From the NCBI RefSeq assembly GCF_004341365.1, contig NZ_SLXH01000006.1:62001-126000 (forward strand): a stretch of 64,000 nt of DNA, written 5' to 3'. The translations under genes and the position numbers were made by a program. This document shows positions 8,526 through 17,905 of this stretch, piece after piece (the stretch's first letter is position 1; each line of letters begins with the position of its first letter). Source of the DNA: Simplicispira metamorpha (GTDB lineage: Bacteria; Pseudomonadota; Gammaproteobacteria; Burkholderiales; Burkholderiaceae_C). The notes under the pieces are model-generated. The model was given only the letters and a program-made list of their open reading frames with translations, was not told the DNA's origin and searched no databases.

Positions 8526-8593
8526 GGATTATCGCACCGGGATGGCTTTTTTTGGCGCCCGTCCCATATTCGTATGTTGCAGTGCGATAATCC
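8526..8593. promoter_or_regulatory. Perfect 12-bp inverted repeat in the sigma/ilvI divergent region
   Basis: GGATTATCGCAC (8526-8537) is repeated in inverted form as GTGCGATAATCC (8582-8593), 44 bp apart. Each arm contains GATAAT reading outward, so they may be the -10 elements of mirror-image divergent promoters or two binding sites for one regulator. Good -35 hexamers are not visible. Confidence 0.45.
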
Positions 8594-8743
8594 GCGCCGT
8601 ACATCAAAAAAGCAAACGGGTCACGGTCCGGCGGGGCACTCTTCTCGTCCATGGCCTTGGTCTCAAGTTCCAAGCCGGCTTCACAAGAGTTCGCGCAAGG
8701 AGCACCGAAGGTTTTTCGTTAGAGAAATTCACAAAGGTTCATC

Positions 8744-10522
8744 ATGGAAATCACCAAAGCGGAAATCTCTTCCGCGGCTGCTGCTCAAAACGCATCCAAT
8801 ACCCCCGAGCTCATGGGCTCCGAGATTCTCGTCAAGTCGTTGCAGGCTGAAGGCGTGCAGTACATCTGGGGTTACCCCGGCGGCGCAGTCCTCTACATCT
8901 ACGACGCCATTTATAAGCAAGACACCATCCAGCACGTGCTGGTGCGCCACGAGCAGGCAGCGGTGCATGCTGCCGATGGTTTTGCCCGCGCCACTGGCGA
9001 GGTGGGCGTGGCCCTGGTGACTTCTGGCCCCGGCCTGACCAACGCCGTCACCGGCATAGCCACCGCTTACAGCGACAGCATCCCGATGGTCATCATCTCG
9101 GGCCAGGTGGCCACGGCAGCCATTGGCTCCGATGCCTTCCAAGAGTGCGATACCGTGGGCATCACCCGCCCCATCGTCAAGCACAACTTCCTGGTCAAGG
9201 ATGTGCGTGACATGGCCGACATCATGAAAAAAGCCTTCCACATTGCCCGCACCGGTCGCCCCGGCCCGGTGGTGGTGGATGTGCCCAAGGATGTGTCGTT
9301 CAACAAGACCGCCTACCATGGTTACCCGGAATCGGTCGCCATGCGCTCGTACAACCCGGTGCGCAAGGGGCACGGTGGCCAGATTCGCAAGGCACTGCAA
9401 TTGCTGCTGAATGCCAAGCGCCCCTACATTTACACCGGCGGTGGTGTGTTGCTGGGCAATGCCTGCAACGAACTGCGCACGCTGGTCGATATGCTGGGCT
9501 ACCCGGTCACGAATACCTTGATGGGGCTGGGTGCTTACCCCGCCACCGACAAGAAGTTCCTGGGCATGCTGGGCATGCACGGCACCGTCGAGGCCAACTA
9601 CGCCATGCAGCATTGCGATGTGCTGTTGGCCGTGGGCGCCCGCTTTGACGACCGCGTGATTGGCAACCCCAAGCACTTTGCCTCGGTGGAGCGCAAGATC
9701 ATCCACATCGATATCGACCCCTCCAGCATCGCCAAGCGCGTGAAGGTGGATGTGCCGATTGTGGGCGACGTGAAAGACGTGCTGACCGAACTGATCACCA
9801 TGATCAAGGAGGGCCAGCAGCGCCCTGATGCCCAGGCTCTGGGTGCCTGGTGGGACACCATCGAAGGCTGGCGCGTCAAGGATTGCCTGGCTTACGACCG
9901 CGCCAACACTGAGGTCATCAAGCCGCAAGCTGTGGTTGAAACCCTGTGGAACATGACCAAGGACGATGACTGCTACATCACCTCGGACGTGGGCCAGCAC
10001 CAGATGTTTGCCGCGCAGTTCTACAAGTTCAACGAGCCGCGCCGCTGGATCAACTCGGGTGGCCTGGGCACCATGGGCGTGGGCCTGCCGTATGCGATGG
10101 GCATCAAGCTGGCCAAGCCGCAGGCCGATTGCTGGTGTATCACCGGCGAAGGCTCCATCCAGATGAACATCCAGGAGCTGTCCACCTGCCAGCAGTACGG
10201 TACGCACGTCAAAGTGATTTCGCTGAATAACCGCTACCTGGGCATGGTGCGCCAGTGGCAAGAGCTGATCTACCAAGGCCGCTACAGCCACAGCTACATG
10301 GATGCGCTGCCCAACTTCGTCAAACTGGCCGAGGCCTACGGCCACGTCGGCATGCTGATTGAGCGCCCTGAAGACGTGGAGCCCGCCCTGCGCGAGGCCC
10401 GTGCCATCAAGGACCGCACCGTGTTCATGGACTTCCGCACCGACCCGACCGAAAACGTCTGGCCCATGGTGGAGGCGGGCAAGGGCATTACCGAAATGCT
10501 GCTGGGTTCGGAAGAGCTTTAA
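8744..10522 (+). CDS. ilvI: Acetolactate synthase, large (catalytic) subunit
   Basis: A 592-residue ThDP enzyme that condenses pyruvate (or pyruvate and 2-ketobutyrate) in the first common step of valine, leucine and isoleucine synthesis. Seen: catalytic Glu in VRHEQAAVHAADGFARATG, central FAD-binding domain, and the ThDP motif as GEGSIQMN ending in SLNN (GDG replaced by GEG). The first 25 residues are a short extension. It is followed by its regulatory subunit ilvH and by ilvC. The 275-bp leader shows no branched-chain-codon leader peptide that I can defend. Confidence 0.96.
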   Translation: MEITKAEISSAAAAQNASNTPELMGSEILVKSLQAEGVQYIWGYPGGAVLYIYDAIYKQDTIQHVLVRHEQAAVHAADGFARATGEVGVALVTSGPGLTNAVTGIATAYSDSIPMVIISGQVATAAIGSDAFQECDTVGITRPIVKHNFLVKDVRDMADIMKKAFHIARTGRPGPVVVDVPKDVSFNKTAYHGYPESVAMRSYNPVRKGHGGQIRKALQLLLNAKRPYIYTGGGVLLGNACNELRTLVDMLGYPVTNTLMGLGAYPATDKKFLGMLGMHGTVEANYAMQHCDVLLAVGARFDDRVIGNPKHFASVERKIIHIDIDPSSIAKRVKVDVPIVGDVKDVLTELITMIKEGQQRPDAQALGAWWDTIEGWRVKDCLAYDRANTEVIKPQAVVETLWNMTKDDDCYITSDVGQHQMFAAQFYKFNEPRRWINSGGLGTMGVGLPYAMGIKLAKPQADCWCITGEGSIQMNIQELSTCQQYGTHVKVISLNNRYLGMVRQWQELIYQGRYSHSYMDALPNFVKLAEAYGHVGMLIERPEDVEPALREARAIKDRTVFMDFRTDPTENVWPMVEAGKGITEMLLGSEEL

Positions 10523-10525
10523 GCT

Positions 10526-10578
10526 AAATCGGCCTCCAGCGCTTATCTAGTAAGCGCTAGCAGCTATCATTTTGATAG
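10526..10578. repeat. Dispersed two-hairpin repeat, copy 3 (ilvI-ilvH spacer)
   Basis: The clearest copy. CGGCCTCC leads into hairpin 1, AGCGCTTA-tctag-TAAGCGCT (perfect 8-bp stem), then hairpin 2, CTATCA-ttt-TGATAG (perfect 6-bp stem), followed by a T-rich stretch. It begins 3 bp after the ilvI stop. Confidence 0.9.
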
Positions 10579-10662
10579 TTATTTTTTAGACGAATCTATT
10601 GCCTGCCAAGCCCGCTGTTTACCGGCAGCGGGGGAGGGCAGCAAAAAGAGGAATCCATTGCC

Positions 10663-11154
10663 ATGAAACACATCATTGCCGTCCTGCTCGAAAACGAACC
10701 TGGCGCGCTGTCGCGCGTGGTGGGCCTGTTTTCGGCCCGTGGTTACAACATCGAGTCGCTGACCGTTGCGCCCACCGAAGACCCCTCGCTGTCGCGCATG
10801 ACCATCCAGACCACTGGCTCGGATGACGTGATCGAACAGATCACCAAGCACCTCAACCGCCTGATCGAAGTGGTCAAGGTGGTCGATCTGACCGAAGGCG
10901 CCTACACCGAGCGCGAGCTGATGATGGTCAAGGTGCGCGCTGTGGGCAAGGAGCGCGAAGAGATGAAGCGCATGGCCGACATTTTCCGTGGCCGCATCAT
11001 CGACGTGACCGACAAGAGCTACACCGTCGAATTGACCGGCGACCAGAGCAAAAACGATGCTTTCCTGCAAGCGCTGGACCGCACCGCCATTCTGGAAACC
11101 GTGCGCACCGGCGCCAGCGGCATTGGCCGTGGCGAGCGCATCCTGCGCGTGTGA
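10663..11154 (+). CDS. ilvH: Acetolactate synthase, small (regulatory) subunit
   Basis: 163 residues, the usual length. An N-terminal ACT domain (VLLENEPGALSRVVGLFSARG) binds the feedback inhibitor valine. The C-terminal domain activates the large subunit. The 140-bp gap from ilvI holds a dispersed repeat. A GAGG Shine-Dalgarno lies a few bases before ATG 10663. It is co-oriented with ilvI and ilvC, as in most Burkholderiales. Confidence 0.96.
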   Translation: MKHIIAVLLENEPGALSRVVGLFSARGYNIESLTVAPTEDPSLSRMTIQTTGSDDVIEQITKHLNRLIEVVKVVDLTEGAYTERELMMVKVRAVGKEREEMKRMADIFRGRIIDVTDKSYTVELTGDQSKNDAFLQALDRTAILETVRTGASGIGRGERILRV

Positions 11155-11192
11155 GTTGTGCCTGTTTTGACTTTCCGTTTTTAACGATTTAA

Positions 11193-12224
<1,032 letters not shown>

Positions 12225-12251
12225 TCCGGGCTGCTTGCTGTCCTGATTGCC

Positions 12252-12275
12252 AAAGGCCACTTCGGTGGCCTTTTT
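12252..12275 (+). terminator. ilvC: Intrinsic terminator after ilvC
   Basis: AAAGGCCAC-TTCG-GTGGCCTTT with trailing T residues: a perfect 9-bp stem capped by a UUCG tetraloop, ending the ilvIHC unit. Confidence 0.93.
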
Positions 12276-12344
12276 CATTGGCCGACGTGCCCTTGCGCGG
12301 CGCTACACTGCGATCTGCCTCCAGCACCGACTGGTGGGTTAAGA

Positions 12345-12399
12345 TACTATGATTTTTATAGCTGCTCGCGCACGATGGACGTGCGCTGGAGGTCAATTT
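12345..12399. repeat. Dispersed two-hairpin repeat, copy 4 (supplies the pssA ribosome binding site)
   Basis: Reverse-oriented copy: ACTATGATTTTTATAGCTG, then GCGCAC-gatggac-GTGCGC (perfect stem), then TGGAGGTCAATTT. The conserved end of the repeat contains GGAGG at 12388-12392, eight bases before the pssA ATG at 12401. Confidence 0.85.
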
Positions 12400-12400
12400 G

Positions 12401-13237
12401 ATGCATGACGGCAATGGAGCCAAAGACGTCCCTGAGGTTCTGGTGCGCAAGCGCCGCAAAGGGATTTACATCTTGCCCAACCTGTTCACCCTGGCGGCGC
12501 TGTTTGGGGGGTTTTATGCGATTGTCATGGCCGTCGACGGGCGTTTTGACATGGCTGCTATCGGTGTGTTTTGTGCCATGGTGCTCGACAGCCTCGATGG
12601 CCGCGTGGCTCGCATGACCAACACGCAAAGCGCTTTTGGCGAGCAAATGGACTCACTGTCCGATATGGTGTCTTTTGGCGCGGCGCCTGCGCTCATCGCT
12701 TACGTCTGGGCGCTCAAGGATTTGGGGCGCTGGGGCTGGATTGCTGCTTTTGTGTATTGCGCTTGTGCGGCGCTGCGTCTGGCGCGTTTCAATGTCAACA
12801 CCGGGGTGGTGGACAAGCGTTACTTTCAGGGGTTGCCATCGCCGGCGGCGGCCGCGCTGGTGGCTGGTTTGATCTGGCTCATGAGCGAACTGGGCGTGCA
12901 CCGGGGGGCTGATGCCGCCTGGCTGACGTGGCGGCAGATTGCCTGGGTCATGTTTGGATTTACGTTGTACGCCGGCCTGACCATGGTGACCAATGTGCCG
13001 TTTTACAGCTTCAAAGATGTGCAGATGAAGAAAAGCGTGCCTTTTGTCGTGATTGTGCTGATCGCACTGGGTATTGCGGTGATCAACATCCATCCGCCGA
13101 TTGCCTTGTTCGGGGTGTTTGTGCTGTACGGCCTCAGTGGTTACGGCGTGTACGCCTGGCGCAAGGCCAAGGGGGTGCAAACCAGCGTCATCAGTACGTC
13201 CACGGATGAACCCGACGAGCGGGGGCTGCACAAGTAA
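12401..13237 (+). CDS. pssA: CDP-diacylglycerol-serine O-phosphatidyltransferase
   Basis: A 278-residue integral membrane CDP-alcohol phosphatidyltransferase. The catalytic motif DGxxARx8GxxxDxxxD is present as DGRVARMTNTQSAFGEQMD followed by SLSD, at about residues 66-88. Roughly eight hydrophobic helices follow. It makes phosphatidylserine from CDP-diacylglycerol and serine, en route to phosphatidylethanolamine. ATG 12401 is preferred to the TTG one codon earlier because GGAGG lies at ideal spacing; that GGAGG is the end of a dispersed repeat. The location between ilvC and leuA is typical of Burkholderiales. Confidence 0.95.
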   Translation: MHDGNGAKDVPEVLVRKRRKGIYILPNLFTLAALFGGFYAIVMAVDGRFDMAAIGVFCAMVLDSLDGRVARMTNTQSAFGEQMDSLSDMVSFGAAPALIAYVWALKDLGRWGWIAAFVYCACAALRLARFNVNTGVVDKRYFQGLPSPAAAALVAGLIWLMSELGVHRGADAAWLTWRQIAWVMFGFTLYAGLTMVTNVPFYSFKDVQMKKSVPFVVIVLIALGIAVINIHPPIALFGVFVLYGLSGYGVYAWRKAKGVQTSVISTSTDEPDERGLHK

Positions 13238-13276
13238 GCAGTGCGGCACTGCAGCAACTGTGCTACATTGGAACGC

Positions 13277-13330
13277 ATGAAAACGTTTGCTCTGGCCCTA
13301 CTGCTATCTTCCTTCGGGCGGAGGCAGTAA
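13277..13330 (+). CDS. leuL: leuA leader peptide (attenuation)
   Basis: A 17-codon frame, MKTFALALLLSSFGRRQ, with four Leu codons of which three are consecutive (CTA CTG CTA), ending at TAA 13330. A terminator hairpin follows 24 bp later, and leuA starts after that. This is the layout of amino acid-sensing transcription attenuation: ribosome stalling at Leu codons when leucyl-tRNA is short would prevent the terminator forming. It is too short for routine gene finding. Confidence 0.75.
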   Translation: MKTFALALLLSSFGRRQ

Positions 13331-13354
13331 GGCGCGTGCGCACACTTTTTCCTC

Positions 13355-13387
13355 AAAGGCCCGTATGCACCCGCAACGGGCCTTTTT
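13355..13387 (+). terminator. leuA: leuA leader attenuator hairpin
   Basis: AAAGGCCCGT-loop-ACGGGCCTTT followed by TTG then more T residues, lying between the Leu-rich leader peptide and leuA. Perfect 10-bp stem. It is the likely terminator half of the attenuator; the antiterminator pairing would need folding to define. Confidence 0.8.
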
Positions 13388-13451
13388 GTTTTGGGCACCA
13401 GAATTTTTGACCTTGCGGGCAACCCGTTAACAAAACACCAGGAGAAAACAC

Positions 13452-14990
13452 ATGGCCGACCAATTGATCATTTTCGATACCACCTTGCGCGATGGCGAGC
13501 AGTCACCCGGTGCGTCGATGACCAAAGACGAGAAGTTGCGCATTGCCCGCCAGTTGGAACGCTTGAAGGTGGACGTGATCGAGGCAGGTTTTGCTGCCAG
13601 CTCCAACGGCGACTTTGATGCCGTGCAGTTGATTGCCAACCACATCAAGGATTCCACCATCTGCTCGCTGTCGCGCGCCAACGACCGCGACATTGCACGT
13701 GCTGCCGAGGCTTTGCAAGGTGCCAACCGGGCACGCATCCACACTTTCATTGCCACCTCGGCGTTGCACATGGAGAAAAAGCTGCGCATGACGCCCGAAC
13801 AGGTGCTGGAGCAAGCCAAGCAATCGGTACGTTTTGCCCGCAACCTCTGTGGCGATATTGAGTTCAGCCCTGAAGATGGCTACCGCAGCGATCCGGATTT
13901 TTTGTGCCGCGTGATCGAGGCGGTGATTGCTGAAGGCGCCACTACCATCAACGTGCCCGACACGGTGGGTTACGCCGTTCCCGAGTTGTACGGCAATTTC
14001 ATCAAAACTTTGCGTGAACGTGTGCCCAACAGCGACAAGGCCATCTGGTCGGTGCATTGCCACAACGACTTGGGCATGGCGGTGGCCAACTCGTTGGCTG
14101 GGGTCAAGATTGGAGGTGCGCGCCAAATTGAATGCACGATCAATGGTCTGGGTGAGCGCGCTGGCAATTGCGCCCTGGAAGAAGTGGTCATGGCTGTCAA
14201 AACGCGGCGCGATTATTTCAACCTTGATCTGAATATTGACCCCCAGCACATCGTTGCTGCCAGCCGCATGGTCAGCCAGATCACCGGGTTTGTGGTGCAG
14301 CCCAACAAAGCGGTGGTGGGAGCCAACGCCTTTGCCCATGCCAGCGGTATTCACCAGGACGGCGTGCTCAAGGCGCGCGACACCTACGAAATCATGCGCG
14401 CCGAGGATGTGGGTTGGAGCAACAACAAGATTGTGCTGGGCAAGCTCAGCGGTCGCAATGCGTTCAAGCAGCGCTTGCAAGAGCTGGGGGTGAGTCTGGA
14501 CAGTGAGGCTGAAATCAACTCTGCCTTCGCACGTTTCAAAGAGCTGGCCGATCGTAAAAGCGACATTTTTGACGAAGACATTCTGGCGTTGGTCAATGAC
14601 GAGAGTGTGAGCGCGGAGAAGGAGCAGTACGGTTTTGTTTCGTTGTCGCAGCACAGCGAAACGGGCGAGATGCCGCACGCCTGTGTGGTTTTCACCGTGG
14701 GTGGTAAAGAGGTGAAAGCGGAGTCGGTTGGCAATGGGCCGGTGGATGCATCCCTCAAAGCCATTGAATCCCATGTGCAAAGCGGCGCCGAAATGGTGCT
14801 GTATTCGGTCAACGCTATCAGTGGCTCCACGGAGAGCCAAGGGGAAGTGACCGTGCGCTTGCAAAACAGCGGTCGGGTGGTCAATGGTGTGGGCGCTGAT
14901 CCCGATATCGTGGTGGCCTCGGCCAAGGCTTACCTCAGTGCGCTCAACAAGCTGCACAGCAAGGCCGATCGTGTGGCCGCGCAGGGTTGA
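13452..14990 (+). CDS. leuA: 2-Isopropylmalate synthase
   Basis: A 512-residue enzyme of the DRE-TIM family that condenses acetyl-CoA with 2-ketoisovalerate, the first committed step of leucine synthesis. The catalytic signature is [15 protein letters not shown] at residues 9-23; the metal-binding [14 protein letters not shown] is at about 200. The C-terminal part from about 395 is the leucine-sensing LeuA allosteric domain. AGGAG precedes ATG 13452. It is controlled, by sequence, through the leader peptide and attenuator just upstream. Confidence 0.97.
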   Translation: MADQLIIFDTTLRDGEQSPGASMTKDEKLRIARQLERLKVDVIEAGFAASSNGDFDAVQLIANHIKDSTICSLSRANDRDIARAAEALQGANRARIHTFIATSALHMEKKLRMTPEQVLEQAKQSVRFARNLCGDIEFSPEDGYRSDPDFLCRVIEAVIAEGATTINVPDTVGYAVPELYGNFIKTLRERVPNSDKAIWSVHCHNDLGMAVANSLAGVKIGGARQIECTINGLGERAGNCALEEVVMAVKTRRDYFNLDLNIDPQHIVAASRMVSQITGFVVQPNKAVVGANAFAHASGIHQDGVLKARDTYEIMRAEDVGWSNNKIVLGKLSGRNAFKQRLQELGVSLDSEAEINSAFARFKELADRKSDIFDEDILALVNDESVSAEKEQYGFVSLSQHSETGEMPHACVVFTVGGKEVKAESVGNGPVDASLKAIESHVQSGAEMVLYSVNAISGSTESQGEVTVRLQNSGRVVNGVGADPDIVVASAKAYLSALNKLHSKADRVAAQG

Positions 14991-15040
14991 AAGCGCTTAG
15001 GTCACTACAGTAAGTGTCGTGTCAATCGGGGTTTCAGCCC

Positions 15041-15046
15041 TATAAT
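15041..15046 (+). promoter_or_regulatory. Consensus TATAAT box upstream of pbpG
   Basis: An exact -10 hexamer (15041-15046) lies between GTGTCAA (15019-15025) and its inverse TTGACAC (15047-15053), which could be an operator dyad around the -10. No good -35 is visible, and a terminator hairpin follows at 15063. Confidence 0.4.
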
Positions 15047-15062
15047 TTGACACAATCGATTC

Positions 15063-15099
15063 AAAAGTCAGGTGAGGCATAAGCCTCACCTGACTTTTT
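15063..15099 (+). terminator. leuA: Strong intrinsic terminator after leuA
   Basis: AAAAGTCAGGTGAGGC-ATAA-GCCTCACCTGACTTTT plus T: a perfect 16-bp stem with flanking A and T runs. It closes leuA and may also end any transcript started at the TATAAT box 20 bp upstream. Confidence 0.92.
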
Positions 15100-15144
15100 G
15101 ATTGCAATACATTGACACATTTTGCCGTTTGGAGACACGTCGTG

Positions 15145-16257
15145 ATGCTCCGCCGTCCTAACGCAGTGCTGCGTTCTTTCTTTCAAGCATTGACCATCGG
15201 TGTGCTGGGTTTGGCGATTTCGCTGCCCACTGCGCATGCGGCAGAGCGCAAAAAATCGCCTTCCAAAAAACAACAGGTCAGTTCTGCTGCGGCCAAGCAA
15301 GCCAAGCGCACGCCCGTGCGTGTGGTTGCGCGTAAAGCCGCTGTTGGTGTCAAGGCTTCGCGTGTTGCTGCGGCCAGTGCCAGAACCCCCGTGCGCGCGG
15401 TGGCTGCTGCGGCGGCGGTGGAGCCAGCCCGGCTTTCGTTTGGTGAGCTGGCAGGTTTGCACAAGGTCAGTGATCCGCTTGATCTCAAATCGAGTGTGGC
15501 CTTGGTGATTGATCAAGATACACACGAAGTTCTGCTCAGCAAAAACGACCATGCGGTCTTGCCCATTGCATCGCTGACCAAGCTCATGACGGGGTTGCTC
15601 ATCATGCAAGCGCGTTTGTCGATGGATGAGCACATCACCATTACCCAGGATGACGTTGATACAGAAAAAGGCAGTCGGTCACGCCTGATGGTAGGAACTA
15701 CGCTGACCCGTCGGGAGATGCTGCATCTTGCGCTGATGTCGAGTGAAAACCGTGCTGCCCATGCGCTGGGGCGCACCTATCCTGGCGGGTTGGCCGTATT
15801 TGTCAACCAGATGAATGCCAAGGCGCGCGCTTTGGGCATGATGGACACCCGTTTTGTGGAGCCTACCGGACTGTCCAGCAACAACCAGTCCAGTGCGCGT
15901 GATCTGGCTGTGCTGGTGAACGTTGCGCACAGCGATCCTATATTGCGTGAGTTTTCCACTTCGCCCGGCTACGAGGTGGCGGTGGGCAGCAGAACATTGC
16001 AATACAACAACACCAACCGTTTGGTAAAGAGCCCTTCGTGGGACATTGGCTTGCAGAAAACCGGCTATATCTCTGAGGCAGGACGTTGCCTGGTGATGCA
16101 GACGCAAATTTCCGGGCGCAAGCTGATCATGGTGTTCTTGGACTCTGCTGGAAAATTCAGCCGTCTGGGAGATGCTGAGCGAGTACGCAATTGGGTGGAG
16201 TCTATGCCCGCACTGCGCTCCACCGTGTCTCAAGCGCAGATGCGCAGCGCCAACTGA
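15145..16257 (+). CDS. pbpG: D-alanyl-D-alanine endopeptidase (PBP7-type, S11 family)
   Basis: A 370-residue periplasmic peptidase that cleaves D-Ala-meso-DAP cross-links in murein. A signal peptide covers about residues 1-32 (LGLAISLPTAHA). A basic Ala/Lys/Val-rich linker of about 70 residues follows. The S11 catalytic motifs are all present: SLTK (about S143), SEN (about S200) and KTG (about K305). ATG 15145 was chosen; GTG one codon earlier is equally spaced from GGAG (15130-15134). It is convergent with an IclR gene over a shared terminator. Confidence 0.93.
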   Translation: MLRRPNAVLRSFFQALTIGVLGLAISLPTAHAAERKKSPSKKQQVSSAAAKQAKRTPVRVVARKAAVGVKASRVAAASARTPVRAVAAAAAVEPARLSFGELAGLHKVSDPLDLKSSVALVIDQDTHEVLLSKNDHAVLPIASLTKLMTGLLIMQARLSMDEHITITQDDVDTEKGSRSRLMVGTTLTRREMLHLALMSSENRAAHALGRTYPGGLAVFVNQMNAKARALGMMDTRFVEPTGLSSNNQSSARDLAVLVNVAHSDPILREFSTSPGYEVAVGSRTLQYNNTNRLVKSPSWDIGLQKTGYISEAGRCLVMQTQISGRKLIMVFLDSAGKFSRLGDAERVRNWVESMPALRSTVSQAQMRSAN

Positions 16258-16263
16258 CACAAT

Positions 16264-16293
16264 ACCAAAGCTGCGCTGTGCCGCAGCTTTGGT
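16264..16293. terminator. Bidirectional terminator between pbpG and the IclR gene
   Basis: ACCAAAGCTGCG-loop-CGCAGCTTTGGT, a perfect 12-bp stem between the convergent stops. The IclR stop codon (16294-16296) directly abuts the stem. Confidence 0.85.
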
Positions 16294-17094
16294 TTATCGC
16301 AATTGGGTGGGGGCGCCAGGGCCGGGATAGCCCAGTGCCAGTGAAATTTCGTTGGCTGTTGCCTGTAGTTTAGAGAGCCAGCCTTCGTCCAGCCTGTCTG
16401 CAGGGGCTGAGATCGAGAGTCCTGCCACCAGCTTGCCTTGGTCGTCGTAAACGCCCGCAGCCATACAACGAACACCCAGCTCAAGCTCCTCGTTGTCCCG
16501 GGCTACGCCATGTTGGCGTGCCTTGGCCAGTTCGCGCTCCAGTGTCGGCAATTGTGTGATGCTGTTGCGGGTGTGGCCTGCGAGGCCGGTGCGCATGGCG
16601 TAATTGCGCACATGTTGGGGGTCGTCTGCTGCCAGAAAAAGCTTGCCGGTGGAGGTCAGGTGCAGTGGTGCACGGCCACCAATGGCGCGCACCACCTGCA
16701 TGCCAGATCGCTCGCTGTAAGCGCGTTCGACATAGATAATTTCATCGCCCTGGCGCATGCTCAGGTTAACGGGCTGCTGTATCAGTTTGTGCAGATCGCG
16801 CATGGGCGCCAGGGCCGCATCGCGCACGCTCAGCCGCGCTTTGACCAAATTGCCCAGTTCCAGCAGGCGCATGCCCAGTCGGTAGCTGCCGGCTTCCGGC
16901 CTGTCCACAAAGCGCCCTGTGGCCAAATCGTTGAGGATGCGGTGGGTGGTCGAGGGGTGCAGGCCTGTTCTTTCGCTGATTTCTTTCAGCGATACCGCTT
17001 CTTCTTTGGAGGCCAGCACATCGATCAGTGCAAAGATACGTTCAATGACCTGAACGCTGGGTTTATGGTGAATTCCGGGATCTGTTTTTTTCAT
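16294..17094 (-). CDS. IclR family transcriptional regulator
   Basis: 266 residues with an N-terminal winged helix-turn-helix at about 15-75 (VQVIERIFALIDVLASKEEA, SLKEISERTGLHPSTTHRIL) and a C-terminal effector-binding domain (GGRAPLHLTSTGKLFLA, VAGLSISAPADRL). IclR proteins are dimeric regulators of catabolic operons, but neighbours (pbpG, bpt/aat) give no clue to target or ligand. ATG 17094 (MKKTDPGIHHK) was chosen; an upstream extension is not family-like. A TATAAA-like element lies about 30-35 bp upstream of this start on the minus strand. Confidence 0.92.
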   Translation of the reverse strand: MKKTDPGIHHKPSVQVIERIFALIDVLASKEEAVSLKEISERTGLHPSTTHRILNDLATGRFVDRPEAGSYRLGMRLLELGNLVKARLSVRDAALAPMRDLHKLIQQPVNLSMRQGDEIIYVERAYSERSGMQVVRAIGGRAPLHLTSTGKLFLAADDPQHVRNYAMRTGLAGHTRNSITQLPTLERELAKARQHGVARDNEELELGVRCMAAGVYDDQGKLVAGLSISAPADRLDEGWLSKLQATANEISLALGYPGPGAPTQLR

Positions 17095-17152
17095 GGGCAA
17101 CGAACTCGCACAGCGTTCGTGCATTTTATAGAGTGAAATTGCATGGGGTGGG

Positions 17153-17905
17153 CTAAAAGCCGGTAGCGTGGGAAACCCGTTTCCATTGCTGCTGGTGCAG
17201 CACTTCATGCGGGAGGTAAGAGGCCTTGTAGCTCATTTTGGGGCTGGCCTGTATCCAGTAGCCCAGGTACACATGCGCCAGGCCCAGCGCACGCACCTGC
17301 TCAATTTGCCACAGCACGCCGTAGGTGCCATAGCTACAGTGGGTTTCAGGCTCGTAAAAGGTATAGACCGCAGACAGCCCGTCGTCCAGCAAATCAAGGA
17401 TGGAAACCATTTTGAGGATGCCGTGAGGGTGGTTGTCGCTGGGCTGGCGAAACTCCACCAACCGTGTATTGACCCGGCTTTGCAATAAAAACTGCGTGTA
17501 TTGGTCAATGCTGTCGTGGTCCATGCCGCCGCCTGCATGGCGACCGTTCTGGTAGCGCAGATACAGCTGGTAATGCTCTGGCACAAAGCAAGGGTTCATC
17601 ACCCGGGTTTGCAAGGTGTTGTGGCGTGCCCAGGCGCGCCGCTGGCTGCGGTCTGGTGTGAACTCTTGCGCCAATACGCGCAGCGGTGTGCAAGCATCAC
17701 AGCCGTCGCAATAAGGACGGTACGTGAACATGCCACTGCGCCGAAAGCCCTGCTGTACCAGGCTGGTGAAGTTATCGCTGCACACCAGATGCCCTGGCGT
17801 TGCCACCTGTGAGCGGGCCTGGCGCTCCGGGAGGTAGCTGCACTGGTAGGGGGCGGTGGCGTAAAACTGGAGTTTTTGGGGGGGGAGGTCGTTGAGTTGC
17901 GTCAT
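17153..17905 (-). CDS. bpt: Aspartate/glutamate leucyltransferase (Bpt/Ate family)
   Basis: 250 residues of the bacterial R-transferase (ATE) family. N-terminal Cys residues ([17 protein letters not shown]) and the C-terminal [20 protein letters not shown] and [20 protein letters not shown] are characteristic. Proteobacterial Bpt enzymes transfer leucine from Leu-tRNA to N-terminal Asp or Glu, making Leu/N-degron substrates for ClpS-ClpAP. Its start overlaps the upstream aat stop by four bases (ATGA), so the two N-degron enzymes are translationally coupled. Confidence 0.94.
   Translation of the reverse strand: MTQLNDLPPQKLQFYATAPYQCSYLPERQARSQVATPGHLVCSDNFTSLVQQGFRRSGMFTYRPYCDGCDACTPLRVLAQEFTPDRSQRRAWARHNTLQTRVMNPCFVPEHYQLYLRYQNGRHAGGGMDHDSIDQYTQFLLQSRVNTRLVEFRQPSDNHPHGILKMVSILDLLDDGLSAVYTFYEPETHCSYGTYGVLWQIEQVRALGLAHVYLGYWIQASPKMSYKASYLPHEVLHQQQWKRVSHATGF

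Noticed and set aside
8434-8673. 79-codon minus-strand frame in the sigma/ilvI spacer (MELETKAMDEKSAPPDRDP)
   Set aside because: Composition is not implausible, but it overlaps the sigma gene start and the inverted repeat and I recognise no family. A conservation search would decide.
8651-8722. Possible 23-codon leader peptide before ilvI (MALVSSSKPASQEFAQ)
   Set aside because: Few branched-chain codons, no terminator after it, and no Shine-Dalgarno.
13240-13330. TGCTATC in the leuA leader as a copy of the dispersed repeat
   Set aside because: Only a few bases match; the GCGC stem and GGCCTC end are missing.
15240-15440. Ala/Lys/Val-rich stretch in pbpG as a sign of frameshift or fusion
   Set aside because: The frame is continuous from signal peptide to catalytic motifs; basic linkers like this are usual in related endopeptidases.
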